Source: JANLYQ01 sp031365725 (lineage in GTDB: Bacteria > Actinomycetota > Actinomycetes > JACCUZ01). Taken from it: a stretch of DNA of 64,000 bases. Shown piece by piece: positions 24,874-33,274 of the stretch (positions are counted from its first letter, which is position 1; each line of letters begins with the position of its first letter). Where the stretch lies: NCBI GenBank assembly GCA_031365725.1, contig JANLYQ010000014.1, positions 1 through 64,000 of the forward strand, written 5' to 3'. The translations under genes and the position numbers were made by a program. Below the pieces are notes generated by a model that was not told the origin of the DNA, searched no databases, and saw only the letters and a program-made list of their open reading frames with translations.

Positions 24874-25101
24874 TTACATCGAGCCGAAGCCCACCTTGCG
24901 GCTCTCCGGCTCGCCGAGCTCCACATAGGCGATCTTGTCGGCGGGCACCATGACTTGGCGACCACGCTCGTCGGTGAGGGTGAGCACGCTGGAGGTGCCA
25001 CTGACTGCCGCGGTGACTGCCGCGAGGACGGCCTCGGCGGCCTCGGCGCTGTCGAGCACCAGCTCGCGGGCGGCGTGCTGGACGCCGATCCTGACCTCCA
25101 C
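24874..25101 (-). CDS. DUF3107 family protein
   Basis: A 75-residue protein matching DUF3107, a small conserved actinobacterial family of unknown function. It begins VEVRIGVQHAARELVLDS, has the LTLTDERGRQVMVPADKIAYVELG core and ends GFGSM. The GTG at 25101 has GGAGGT six bases upstream, a strong ribosome site. It lies directly beside the TetR gene, 44 bases downstream of its stop on the same strand, as in other Actinobacteria, so both may be co-transcribed. Confidence 0.85.
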   Translation of the reverse strand: MEVRIGVQHAARELVLDSAEAAEAVLAAVTAAVSGTSSVLTLTDERGRQVMVPADKIAYVELGEPESRKVGFGSM

Positions 25102-25145
25102 GGGGGTACCTCCGGTGCGTGTGCTGCGTGCGGACGTCCCGAAGG

Positions 25146-25808
25146 CTAGTCGCTGCGCGTCGTCGCGGCCGCGACGCCCTCCCTGGTGAGCGGCAGACCG
25201 CCCAGGCCGCGCCACGACAGACTTGCCAGCAGCCGTACGGCGGCATCCCGCGGGATCGTGCCCGCCTCGGCGAGCCAGAAGCGCGCCGTCACCTGCGCCA
25301 TGCCGACCAGGCCGACCGCGAGCAGCCGGGCCTCGTCCTTGGGCAGCCCCGCGTCGTCGCGGATCGCCCCGCTGATCGCGTCGGCGCAGGCCAGGGTCAC
25401 GCCGTCGACCCGCTCGCGCACGTCCGGTTGGTTGACGAGGTCGGACTCGAAGACCAGCCGGAAGGCACCGTCGTCCTCGTCCACGAAGCGGAAGTAGGCG
25501 TCGATGGTGGCGGCCACGCGCGCCTTGTTGTCCGGCGTCGAGTCGAGCGCGGCCTGGACTGCGGCCACCATGGCCTCGGTGTGTTGGTCCAGCAACGCGA
25601 GGTACAGCTCGAGCTTGCTCGGGAAGTGCTGGTAGAGCACCGGCTTGCTGACCCCGGCGGCATCGGCGATGTCGTCCATGGCGGTGGCGTGGTAGCCCTG
25701 CGCCACGAAGACCTCGCGGGCCGCGCCGAGCAGCTGCTCGCGGCGCGCCTGACGAGGCAGCCGGGGGCTGCGGGCGCGGGTGTCGGTCGAAGCCGGCACG
25801 TTCGGCAC
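25146..25808 (-). CDS. TetR family transcriptional regulator
   Basis: A 220-residue repressor-type regulator. The N-terminal helix-turn-helix (about residues 20-65) has REQLLGAAREVFVAQGYHAT, then MDDIADAAGVSKPVLYQHFPSK. The C-terminal ligand domain has no recognisable specificity. The GTG at 25808 follows AAGGAG by five bases. It sits beside DUF3107, the usual actinobacterial arrangement, where its target is not known to me. Its 5' region contains five 8-bp tandem repeats 36-75 bases upstream, a position from which changes in repeat number could alter promoter spacing or the leader. Confidence 0.88.
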   Translation of the reverse strand: MPNVPASTDTRARSPRLPRQARREQLLGAAREVFVAQGYHATAMDDIADAAGVSKPVLYQHFPSKLELYLALLDQHTEAMVAAVQAALDSTPDNKARVAATIDAYFRFVDEDDGAFRLVFESDLVNQPDVRERVDGVTLACADAISGAIRDDAGLPKDEARLLAVGLVGMAQVTARFWLAEAGTIPRDAAVRLLASLSWRGLGGLPLTREGVAAATTRSD

Positions 25809-25843
25809 GGTGGCTCCTTCCCGACAGCGGCTGTCGATCAACA

Positions 25844-25883
25844 ATCGGAGGATCGGAGGATCGGAGGATCGGAGGATCGCAGG
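25844..25883. repeat. 8-bp tandem repeat upstream of the TetR gene
   Basis: Four perfect ATCGGAGG units plus a fifth differing at one base (ATCGCAGG). The units contain GGAGG on the plus strand and CCTCC on the coding strand of the TetR gene. They lie 36-75 bases upstream of its start codon. Confidence 0.9.
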
Positions 25884-26066
25884 AGTTCGCGAGGCGGCGA
25901 GCGGCCGACTCGGGGCAATCCTAGAGGCCATCGAGCCCGCGTGGATGACGCGGCGCAACTCGAAGGTGACGCGGTGTGACAAGTCGAGTGTCGGCGCGTG
26001 ACAGCGGCAGCGTGCCGGGCAAGGATGGTGGGGTCGAGCCCGCCCCTGGCTTTCGAGAGGTCACCC

Positions 26067-26882
26067 GTGACGATCACCGACCCGAGAGGCCTCGTGACGG
26101 CACTGCTCGAGGTGCCCGGGGTTGCCGCGGCGGCCGTCGAGCCCGACCCCGACGGTCCCGGAACGTTGCGTCTCCAGCTGGCCCTGGGCGCCGACGAGGT
26201 CGATGTCGCGGGCGCGGTCAACCGCCTGCTGCGCAGCCGGTTCGGCCTGGCCGTGGACGCCGAGCGGGCCAGGGTGGTCGGCACCGTGCCGTCCGAGACC
26301 GACCCGGCGATCACGATCGAGGCCCTGACGCCCGAGGCGACGGCGCCAGTCGAGGCTCCCGGCAGCTCATCCGACGGTGCGGTCGACGACACGGCTAGTG
26401 GTCGCGGCGACAGGGCACTCGAGCGGGTCGAGGGCGAGCCAGACGGCGAGGCGCGCGGGGACGAGGTCGCGGCTGAGACAGCCGTCGCCGGGCGACTCGT
26501 CATCGAGCGCATCCAGGTGGTGACGGCCCGGCTGGGCATCACCGTGAGCATCACACTGCGGGCCGGTGACCGCACCGGCACCGGTGAGTACGAGGGCGTG
26601 GGCACGTCCGCCGCGCTCTACCGCTCGGTCGCGGCCGCCACCCTGCGTGCCGTCGAAGCCGTCCTCGACCAGCAGCTGCGCTTCGATGTCGAGCACGTCG
26701 AGATCGCCGCCACGGGTCAGGAGCGCACCGCACTTGTCGTCGTGTCGCTGGTGACCGACCGGGTGGTGGAACGACTGTCCGGTGCCTCCGTCGTGCGGGA
26801 TGACGCCCGTCAGGCCGTGATCAGGGCCGTCCTCGCGGCCGTCAACCGACGGGTCGAGCTGCTGCTGCTGCACCGTGGCTGA
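26067..26882 (+). CDS. Conserved actinobacterial hypothetical protein
   Basis: A 271-residue protein of unknown function. The N-terminal part (LVTALLEVPGVAAAAVEPD, LRLQLALGADEVDVA, VNRLLRSRFGL) looks like an alpha/beta domain; a low-complexity acidic linker of about 60 residues follows; the C-terminal part (RIQVVTARLGITVSITL, TGTGEYEGVGTSAALYRSVA, LVVVSLVTDRVVERL) forms a second domain with internal symmetry to the first. The GTG at 26067 has GAGAGG six bases upstream. It overlaps the start of the hydrolase gene by eight bases, so the two are coupled. Confidence 0.68.
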   Translation: MTITDPRGLVTALLEVPGVAAAAVEPDPDGPGTLRLQLALGADEVDVAGAVNRLLRSRFGLAVDAERARVVGTVPSETDPAITIEALTPEATAPVEAPGSSSDGAVDDTASGRGDRALERVEGEPDGEARGDEVAAETAVAGRLVIERIQVVTARLGITVSITLRAGDRTGTGEYEGVGTSAALYRSVAAATLRAVEAVLDQQLRFDVEHVEIAATGQERTALVVVSLVTDRVVERLSGASVVRDDARQAVIRAVLAAVNRRVELLLLHRG

Positions 26883-27882
26883 GCCACGGCCGGTGATCGC
26901 GCACTGGCCGGGCGCCACCGTCGACCTGCCGTCCGGCCCCCTGCACGTGCGCCGAGCCTCGGCGACCTCGTCGACCGCGGAGCGGGCGGTGCTTCTGCAC
27001 GGCCTCGGTGGCGGCGGCCCCAACTGGACCGATCTGATGGGCCTGCTGCGGGACCGGCTCGACTGTGCGGCCCCGGACCTGCCCGGCTTCGGCTGGTCCC
27101 CGCCGCCGGCCACCGGCGCCTACACCTTGACGACCCACGTCGCTGCAATCACCGAGCTCATCGAGCGCGACGGTCCGACTCCGGTGCACCTGCTCGGCAA
27201 CTCCCTCGGCGGCACCGTGGCCACTGTCCTGGCGGCCACCCGCCCCGACCTCGTTCGCACCCTGACGCTGGTGTCGCCGGCCCTGCCGGTGCTGCGACCC
27301 CGCCTCACCAACGTCCACCTGCCCGCCCTCGCCATGCCATGGGTGGGTCGCCGGCTCGCCAGCCGCCTGGCCAAGGTGCCGCTCGAGCACCGGATGCGCG
27401 CCGCCCTCGCCCTGACCTGGGCCGACCCCTCACGGATCCCACCGGAGCGGCTGGAGTGGGCGACCGCCGAGATCCTCCGCCGCGAGGCGCTCGAGCACGA
27501 CGGTCCCGCGATGATCGGATCGCTGCGCTCGCTCATGACGGCCTACCTGCGGCCGGCCCGCTGGCCGCTCTGGCGCCTGGCCGCGCGGGTGCAGGCGCCC
27601 ACGCTGCTGGTCTACGGCCTGCTGGACCGTCTCGTCGACCCGCGCACTGCCTACCGCGCGGAGCGGACGTTCCCCGACGCCCGGCTGGTGCTGCTGCCGG
27701 ACGCCGGGCACGTGGCCCAGATGGAGTTCCCGGACGTCGTGGCCACCGCCGTCCGCCGGTTGGTGGACGAGCCGCGGCGACCTCCCCGGCTGCCGGGGCG
27801 ACACGGGACGGCGGGGGCGACGCGGGACGCGGGCGGCGGGGACGGCGGGGAGACACCTCGGGGAGAGGTCAGAGGGGCGTGA
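26875..27882 (+). CDS. Alpha/beta-fold hydrolase
   Basis: A 335-residue alpha/beta hydrolase, starting with GTG inside the preceding gene. It has the oxyanion motif LLHGLGGGGPNW, the nucleophile elbow GNSLGG, the catalytic acid region YGLLDRLVDP and the histidine in PDAGHVAQMEFP. The body lacks lid features that would show substrate. The C-terminal 40 residues are low-complexity, rich in Arg, Gly and Asp, and end at 27882 just where the convergent SDR gene ends (14-base overlap). It and the preceding gene are probably part of the conserved backbone next to tetR and moeZ. Confidence 0.83.
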   Translation: MAEPRPVIAHWPGATVDLPSGPLHVRRASATSSTAERAVLLHGLGGGGPNWTDLMGLLRDRLDCAAPDLPGFGWSPPPATGAYTLTTHVAAITELIERDGPTPVHLLGNSLGGTVATVLAATRPDLVRTLTLVSPALPVLRPRLTNVHLPALAMPWVGRRLASRLAKVPLEHRMRAALALTWADPSRIPPERLEWATAEILRREALEHDGPAMIGSLRSLMTAYLRPARWPLWRLAARVQAPTLLVYGLLDRLVDPRTAYRAERTFPDARLVLLPDAGHVAQMEFPDVVATAVRRLVDEPRRPPRLPGRHGTAGATRDAGGGDGGETPRGEVRGA

Positions 27883-28651
27883 CGTAGGCCCCGCTGATGC
27901 CACCGTCGACGAGGAAGGTCGAGGCGGTGACGAAGCTCGACTCGTCGCTGGCGAGGAACACCACGGCGTTGGCGATCTCGAGGGCGTCCCCGAAGCGACC
28001 CATCGGGATGTGCACCAGGCGCCGCGCGGCTCGCTCCGGGTCCTTGGCGAACAGCTCGCGCAGCAACGGGGTGTCGACCGGCCCGGGGCACAGCGCATTG
28101 ACCCGGATGCCTTCGCGGGCGAACTGCACTCCGAGCTCGCGGCTCATCGCCAGCACGCCGCCCTTGCTTGCGGTGTAGGAGATCTGCGAGGTCGCTGCGC
28201 CCATGACGGCGACGAAGGACGCGGTGTTGATGATCGAACCGCGGCCCTGCTCGCGCATGTAGGGCAGCACCGCCTTACAGCACAGGTAGACGCTGGTCAG
28301 GTTGACCTCCTGCACCCGGCGCCAGGCCTCGAGACCGGTGTCGAGGATCGAGTCGTCGTCGGGTGGGGAGATGCCGGCGTTGTTGAAGGCGATGTCGACG
28401 CTGCCGTAGGTCTCGTGCGCGGTGCGCACCATCGCCTCGACCTGGTCCGGGTCGGTGACGTCGCAGCGGACGTAGATGCCGTTCACCTCGATGGCTGCGG
28501 CCTGTCCTGCGGTGTCGTCGAGGTCGGCGACCACGACGTTGGCGCCCTCCTCGGCGAAGCGGCGGGCTGTCGCCAGCCCGATGCCGCCGCAACCGCCCGT
28601 GACGATGGCAGTGCGGTCCTCGAGTCGACCTGGTCTCTGGACGGATGGCAC
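27869..28651 (-). CDS. Short-chain dehydrogenase/reductase
   Basis: A 260-residue NAD(P)-dependent oxidoreductase. It has the cofactor motif TGGCGGIG (classical TGxxxGxG), DVTDPDQV after strand 3, FNNAGISPP (NNAG), the catalytic serine region IINTASFVAVM and the YTASKGG Tyr-x3-Lys motif. The GTG at 28651 is four bases from the aldehyde dehydrogenase stop, whose end also supplies the ribosome site, so they form one operon. The order SDR, aldehyde dehydrogenase, glutamine-synthetase-like ligase recalls Rv2857c-Rv2858c-Rv2860c of M. tuberculosis, pointing to amine catabolism through gamma-glutamyl intermediates. The specific step of this enzyme is unknown. Confidence 0.85.
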   Translation of the reverse strand: MPSVQRPGRLEDRTAIVTGGCGGIGLATARRFAEEGANVVVADLDDTAGQAAAIEVNGIYVRCDVTDPDQVEAMVRTAHETYGSVDIAFNNAGISPPDDDSILDTGLEAWRRVQEVNLTSVYLCCKAVLPYMREQGRGSIINTASFVAVMGAATSQISYTASKGGVLAMSRELGVQFAREGIRVNALCPGPVDTPLLRELFAKDPERAARRLVHIPMGRFGDALEIANAVVFLASDESSFVTASTFLVDGGISGAYVTPL

Positions 28652-28655
28652 GGTG

Positions 28656-30086
28656 TCAGTCCTCCATGCTGATGAAGACGTTCTTGACGTCGGTGAACGA
28701 GTCGAGGGCATCGGGCCCCAGCTCGCGTCCCAGCCCGGACTGCTTGAAGCCGCCGAACGGGGTGGAGTAGCGCACCGAAGAGTGCGAATTGACGGAGAGG
28801 TTGCCCGACTCGACGCCACGCGCGACCCGAAGTGCGCGGCCGACGTCACGGGTCCAGATCGAGCCGGACAGGCCGTACAGGCTGTCGTTGGCCATGGTGA
28901 TGGCGTCGGCCTCGTCGTCGAAGGGCAGCACGGCGACGACCGGGCCGAAGACTTCCTCCTGCCAGACCGGGTCCTCGGTCGAGCGCGGCAGCACCACGGT
29001 CGGGGGATACCAGTAGCCCGGGCCGTCGGGCGCGGTGCCGCGGAAGGCGACGTCGACGTGGGCGTCGGAGCCTTCGACGTACGACGTCACCTTGGCGCGG
29101 TGCGCAGCGCTGACGAGCGGGCCCATCGCGGTGTCCTCGAGAGCCGGCGCCCCGACACTGACGCCCTTCACCGCAGGCTCGAGGAGGGCGAGGAACCGGT
29201 CGTAGACGCTGCGCTGCACGAGGATGCGGCTGCGGGCGCAGCAGTCCTGCCCGGCGTTGTCGAAGACACTGCCAGGGGCGCTGGCCGCGGCCTTCTCGAT
29301 GTCGGCGTCGGCGAAGACGATGTTGGCGCTCTTGCCGCCGAGCTCGAGGGTGATGCGCTTCACCTGCGCGGCGGCGCCGGCCATGATGCGCTGCCCGACC
29401 TCGGTCGACCCGGTGAAGCAGACCTTGCGCACCAGCGGATGGGTGACGAAACGTTCACCGACAACAGAGCCACGGCCGGGAAGCACGGTCAGCACGCCCG
29501 GCGGGATGCCCGCTTCGATCGCCAGCTCGCCGAGCCGGATCGCGGTGAGCGGGGTGATCTCGGCCGGCTTGAGCACGACGGTGTTGCCGGCGGCGAGAGC
29601 TGGTGCAAGGCCCCAGCCGGCGATCGGCATCGGGAAGTTCCACGGCACGATGACACCGACCACGCCCAGTGGCTCCTTGAACGTGACGTCGAGACCGCCG
29701 GCGACGGGGATCTGTCGGCCGAACAGCCGTTCCGGCGCAGCGGCGTAGTAGTGCAGGACGTCGCGGACGTTGCCCGCCTCCCACCGCGCGTTGGAGATGG
29801 TGTGCCCGGCGTTGCTGACCTCGAGCTGCGCGAGCTCCTCGCGGGCACCGTCGACGGCTTCGGCGAACCGGCGCAGCAACAGGCCGCGGTCGACGGGGGA
29901 GACGCTGCGCCAGGTCTGGAACGCCGTGTGCGCGGCTTCGATGGCAGCGTCGGTGGCCTCGAGGTTGGTCGCCTCGACGCGAGTGATCTCCTGCTCGGTT
30001 GCAGGGTCGAGCACAATGTGGCTGGTGGTCTCGGTGGTCTCGTTGGTCTCGTTGGTCTCGTGGTCCTGCTGGGCAGGGGTGCTCAT
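28656..30086 (-). CDS. Aldehyde dehydrogenase (gamma-glutamyl-amino-aldehyde type suspected)
   Basis: NAD(P)-dependent aldehyde dehydrogenase of 476 residues. Motifs: VPWNFPMP, LKPAEITPL, FTGSTEVG, LELGGKSANIV with the general-base glutamate, GQDCCARSR with the catalytic cysteine and EEVFGPVV. The first 20 residues are an expandable acidic tract (ETNETNETTETT) encoded by 9-bp repeats at 30024-30059. By context it should oxidise the aldehyde formed from a gamma-glutamylated amine, as PuuC or the mycobacterial AldC do. The ATG at 30086 has GAGGATGTGAC before it. The upstream ligase gene ends one base before it. Confidence 0.87.
   Translation of the reverse strand: MSTPAQQDHETNETNETTETTSHIVLDPATEQEITRVEATNLEATDAAIEAAHTAFQTWRSVSPVDRGLLLRRFAEAVDGAREELAQLEVSNAGHTISNARWEAGNVRDVLHYYAAAPERLFGRQIPVAGGLDVTFKEPLGVVGVIVPWNFPMPIAGWGLAPALAAGNTVVLKPAEITPLTAIRLGELAIEAGIPPGVLTVLPGRGSVVGERFVTHPLVRKVCFTGSTEVGQRIMAGAAAQVKRITLELGGKSANIVFADADIEKAAASAPGSVFDNAGQDCCARSRILVQRSVYDRFLALLEPAVKGVSVGAPALEDTAMGPLVSAAHRAKVTSYVEGSDAHVDVAFRGTAPDGPGYWYPPTVVLPRSTEDPVWQEEVFGPVVAVLPFDDEADAITMANDSLYGLSGSIWTRDVGRALRVARGVESGNLSVNSHSSVRYSTPFGGFKQSGLGRELGPDALDSFTDVKNVFISMED
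30024..30059. repeat. 9-bp tandem repeat in the aldehyde dehydrogenase N-terminus
   Basis: Four 9-base units (GGTGGTCTC twice, then GTTGGTCTC twice on the plus strand) encode Glu-Thr-Asn/Thr repeats in the disordered N-terminus. Frame is kept by the period. Confidence 0.85.
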
Positions 30087-30087
30087 G

Positions 30088-31452
30088 TCACATCCTCTCG
30101 AAGCCGCGGAAGCGTTCCCAGTCGGTGACCGCGGCACCGAAGGCGGCCAGCTCGACGTCGGCACAGTTGACGTAGTGATCGACGACTGCGTCGCCGAGAG
30201 TCTCATGCGCTAGCGCGGAGCCCGCGAAGAGGTCTCGTGCCTCGAGCAGCGAGGTCGGCACCTTCGGGTGGTCGGAGGTGTAGGCGTTGCCGGCGAAAGC
30301 CGGCTCCAGCGGCAGCTCGCGTTCGATGCCGCGCAGCCCGCTGGCCAGCATGGCGGCCATCGCCAAGTAAGGGTTGACGTCGCCGCCGGGCAGCCGGTTC
30401 TCCAGCCGCAAACCGGCGCCGTGACCGACGACGCGCAGCGAGCAGGTGCGGTTGTCGTGACCCCACGCGGTGCTGGTCGGGGCAAAGCTGCCGGGTTGGA
30501 ACCGCTTGTAGGAGTTGATGTTCGGCGCATACATCAAGGTCATCTCGCGCATGCCGGCCTGGATGCCGGCGACGAAGTGCTCAAAGGTGGGCGTTGCACC
30601 CTGACCGCGGTCGAAGACGATGCCGCCGTCCGTGCCGCGCAGGCTCATGTGGATGTGGCACGAGTTGCCCTCGCGCTGGTCGAACTTGGCCATGAAGGTC
30701 AGCGCCTTGCCCTGTTGCGCGGCGATCTCCTTGGCGCCGTTCTTGTAGACGGTGTGCTGGTCCCCGGTGCGGATGACCTCGTCGTACTTGAAGGCGATCT
30801 CGTGCTGGCCGAGGTTGCACTCGCCCTTGGCCGACTCGACCGTCATGCCGGCCCCAACCATGCCGTTGCGGATCGCGCGCAGCAGCGGCTCGACCCGGCT
30901 GGTGCCCAGCAGTGAGTAGTCGACGTTGTACTGGTTGGAGGGGTGCAGGCCGCGATAGGCGCTGGACCAGGCGTGCTCGTAGGTGTCGTCGAACACGATG
31001 AACTCGAGCTCGGTGCCGGCGAAGGCCACGAAACCCGCGGCAGCCGCTTTGTCGACCTGTGCCTGCAGGACCTGGCGCGGGCTCTCGGCGACCGGCGTGT
31101 GCGCGTCGTCGAGCCACAGCAGGTCGCACATGACCGCTGCGGTGCCGGGCATCCACGGCACCAGGTGCATCGACGCGAGGTCCGGCGCCAGCTCCATGTC
31201 GCCGTACCCGCGTTCCCACGAGCTGATGGCGTAGCCGTCGACGGTGTTCATGTCGATGTCGACAGCGAGCAGGTAGTTGCAGGCCTCGGTGCCGTGCTCG
31301 AGCACGGTGTCGAGGAAGAAGTCTGCGTGGATGCGCTTGCCCTGCAGCCGGCCCTGCATGTCGGGGAACGCCACCACGACCGTGTCGATGCTGCCGTCCG
31401 CGACGCCGCCGCGCAGCGTCTCGACCGTGAGGGGTGGTCCCGTCTTCGCCAT
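30088..31452 (-). CDS. Glutamine-synthetase-like gamma-glutamyl amine ligase (GlnA4/PuuA type)
   Basis: A 454-residue member of the glutamine synthetase family that probably joins glutamate to an amine such as ethanolamine, putrescine or another polyamine. It shows the GS folds: FPDMQGRLQGKRI at the N-terminus, GTELEFIVFD (metal-binding glutamates), ESAKGECNLGQHEI, GNSCHIHMSLRG, FQPGSFAPTSTAWG and ENRLPGGDVNPYLAM. The NRxxxxR-type ATP site is altered relative to true GlnA, and no adenylylation tyrosine motif was seen. Position with an aldehyde dehydrogenase, SDR and permease supports amine catabolism rather than ammonia assimilation. ATG at 31452, divergent from the permease. Confidence 0.82.
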   Translation of the reverse strand: MAKTGPPLTVETLRGGVADGSIDTVVVAFPDMQGRLQGKRIHADFFLDTVLEHGTEACNYLLAVDIDMNTVDGYAISSWERGYGDMELAPDLASMHLVPWMPGTAAVMCDLLWLDDAHTPVAESPRQVLQAQVDKAAAAGFVAFAGTELEFIVFDDTYEHAWSSAYRGLHPSNQYNVDYSLLGTSRVEPLLRAIRNGMVGAGMTVESAKGECNLGQHEIAFKYDEVIRTGDQHTVYKNGAKEIAAQQGKALTFMAKFDQREGNSCHIHMSLRGTDGGIVFDRGQGATPTFEHFVAGIQAGMREMTLMYAPNINSYKRFQPGSFAPTSTAWGHDNRTCSLRVVGHGAGLRLENRLPGGDVNPYLAMAAMLASGLRGIERELPLEPAFAGNAYTSDHPKVPTSLLEARDLFAGSALAHETLGDAVVDHYVNCADVELAAFGAAVTDWERFRGFERM

Positions 31453-31647
31453 CGTGGTTGTCCCGTCTCGTCGGTGCCGCACTTGCCGCCGCCTTCGCCG
31501 CGTCGTCCCGATCCGGACCCTAGCGAGTCTGTGCGTGTCGCTGGACCATTCCCCTGCGGACGGCTTGGGCAAGGGTGCACACTCGCGCCAACGCACGCTT
31601 CGCCGTGTCCGCGCCGGGGGGACCGGACCGCTCTCCAGGAGGATGCA
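31453..31647. promoter_or_regulatory. Divergent intergenic region between the ligase and permease genes
   Basis: This 195-base gap lies between two gene starts pointing away from each other and must contain both promoters. AGGAGG at 31637-31642 is the permease ribosome site. I could not identify a convincing operator or promoter consensus by eye, so regulation by a nearby regulator is unproven. Confidence 0.6.
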
Positions 31648-33267
31648 GTGACTGCTGATCCCACTCAGCTCAACGACGACGAGCGGCGACTCGCCGAGCT
31701 CGGCTACAAGCAGGAGTTGCACCGGTCGTGGTCGGGGTTCTCCAACTTCGCGATCTCGTTCTCGATCATCTCCATCCTCGCCGGTTGCTTCACGACCTTC
31801 TTCCAGGCGTGGAACAACGGCGGCCCGGTCGCCATCTCCTGGGGCTGGCCGCTCATCTCGGCGTTCATCCTCATCATCGGCTTCTGCATGTCCGAGCTCG
31901 TATCGGCCTACCCGACCTCCGGCGGCATCTACTGGTGGGCGTCAAAACTGGGCGGGGCCAAGGCCGGCTACTACACCGGCTGGCTCAACCTGATCGGCCT
32001 GCTGGCGATCGTTGCCTCGGTCGCCTACGGCTGCGCCGCCTTCTTCGACCTCGCCTTCTCCTTCTTCAGCGACAGCTGGGCGAAGGGCTACTCGCTGCAG
32101 CGCGTCTTCTGGATGTTCCTCGTCGTGCTGGTGATCATCTCCGCCGTCAACATCTTCAGCAGCCACCTGCTGGCCATCATCAACAACATCTCGGTGTGGT
32201 GGCATGTGGCGGGGGCTTCGGCGGTCATCCTGATCCTGATCCTCGTCCCCGACCATCACCAGAGCATCTCCTACGTCTTCACCGAGCGCGTGAACAACAC
32301 CGGGGGCTTGTTCGGCGGGGAGACCAACGGGGTGGGTTTCTGGTTCTACGTGATGCCGCTGGGGTTCCTGCTGACGCAGTACACGATCACCGGCTACGAC
32401 GCGTCAGCGCACCTCAGCGAGGAGACCCACTCCGCCGCGGACTCCGCCGCCAAGGGCATCTGGCAGTCCATCTTCTACTCGGCGATCGGTGGGTGGCTGC
32501 TGCTGCTGGCCTTCGTGTTCGCCGTGCAAGATGGCAAGGGTGTCTCCGCCGGTGGCGGCGCCATCGCTGTCGTGTTCGACCAGGCCCTCGGGTCCACCTG
32601 GGGCGGGGTGGTGCTTCTCATTGCGGCCAGCGGGCAGCTCTACTGCTCTACTGCCTGTCTGACCTCGACCACGCGCATGTTGTTCGCCTTCAGCCGGGAC
32701 GGCGCCGTCCCAGGAGCCAAGCACTGGGCGACGTTGAACTCCAAGCGAGTGCCGGTGCGTGGTGTGATCGCTTGTTCGGTCGTAGCGGTGATCATGACCC
32801 TGCCGGCGCTGATCGAGATCAACATCGGCACCGCGGACAAGCCGATCATCGTCAACTACGCCTTCGCGGCGGTTGTCTCGATCGGGGTCATCGGGCTCTA
32901 TCTCGCGTTTGCCATCCCGATCTGGTTGCGCTGGCGGGCCGGCGACACGTTCCCGCAGGGCAGCTGGAACCTTGGCAACAAGTGGCGGTGGATGGCCCCG
33001 CTCGCGGTGGGCGAGATCGTCGTGACCTCGATCTACTTCGTCCTGCCCTACACCCCGGCAGGCGCGCCAGGCTTCATGCGAGGCATGCTCGGGGCGCCCG
33101 GCACGGCAGAGGTGCCGTTCTCCTGGAAGTTCGTCAACTACACGCCGATCGTGACCGGCGGTGCCCTGCTGCTGCTGTGGATCGCCTGGCACCTGTCGGT
33201 GAAGAACTGGTTCAACGGGCCGAAGCAGACCATCGACCCTGTGGTCGCCGAGCTGCTCAGCGAGTGA
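31648..33267 (+). CDS. APC-family amino acid/amine permease
   Basis: A 539-residue transporter with about 12 membrane spans. It has ISFSIISILAGCFTTFF near the N-terminus, PTSGGIYWWASKLGG (the PxxGGxYxW motif of the family), GYDASAHLSEETHSA and SRDGAVPGAKHWATLN. These are typical of the GABA/choline/ethanolamine-type APC subgroup. By context it should import the amine used by the ligase pathway. The GTG at 31648 has AGGAGG five bases upstream. It is convergent with the phosphotransferase gene with only seven bases between. Confidence 0.87.
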   Translation: MTADPTQLNDDERRLAELGYKQELHRSWSGFSNFAISFSIISILAGCFTTFFQAWNNGGPVAISWGWPLISAFILIIGFCMSELVSAYPTSGGIYWWASKLGGAKAGYYTGWLNLIGLLAIVASVAYGCAAFFDLAFSFFSDSWAKGYSLQRVFWMFLVVLVIISAVNIFSSHLLAIINNISVWWHVAGASAVILILILVPDHHQSISYVFTERVNNTGGLFGGETNGVGFWFYVMPLGFLLTQYTITGYDASAHLSEETHSAADSAAKGIWQSIFYSAIGGWLLLLAFVFAVQDGKGVSAGGGAIAVVFDQALGSTWGGVVLLIAASGQLYCSTACLTSTTRMLFAFSRDGAVPGAKHWATLNSKRVPVRGVIACSVVAVIMTLPALIEINIGTADKPIIVNYAFAAVVSIGVIGLYLAFAIPIWLRWRAGDTFPQGSWNLGNKWRWMAPLAVGEIVVTSIYFVLPYTPAGAPGFMRGMLGAPGTAEVPFSWKFVNYTPIVTGGALLLLWIAWHLSVKNWFNGPKQTIDPVVAELLSE

Positions 33268-33274
33268 GCCGGCG

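Noticed and set aside
27533..28098. Several overlapping minus-strand frames opposite the hydrolase at 26875
   Set aside because: They are rich in Arg/Pro/Ala without motifs and conflict with the motif-bearing hydrolase and SDR genes.
30088..31452. Assignment as the main glutamine synthetase GlnA
   Set aside because: The gene context (aldehyde dehydrogenase, SDR, amine permease, PuuD-like hydrolase) and altered late motifs favour a gamma-glutamyl amine ligase.
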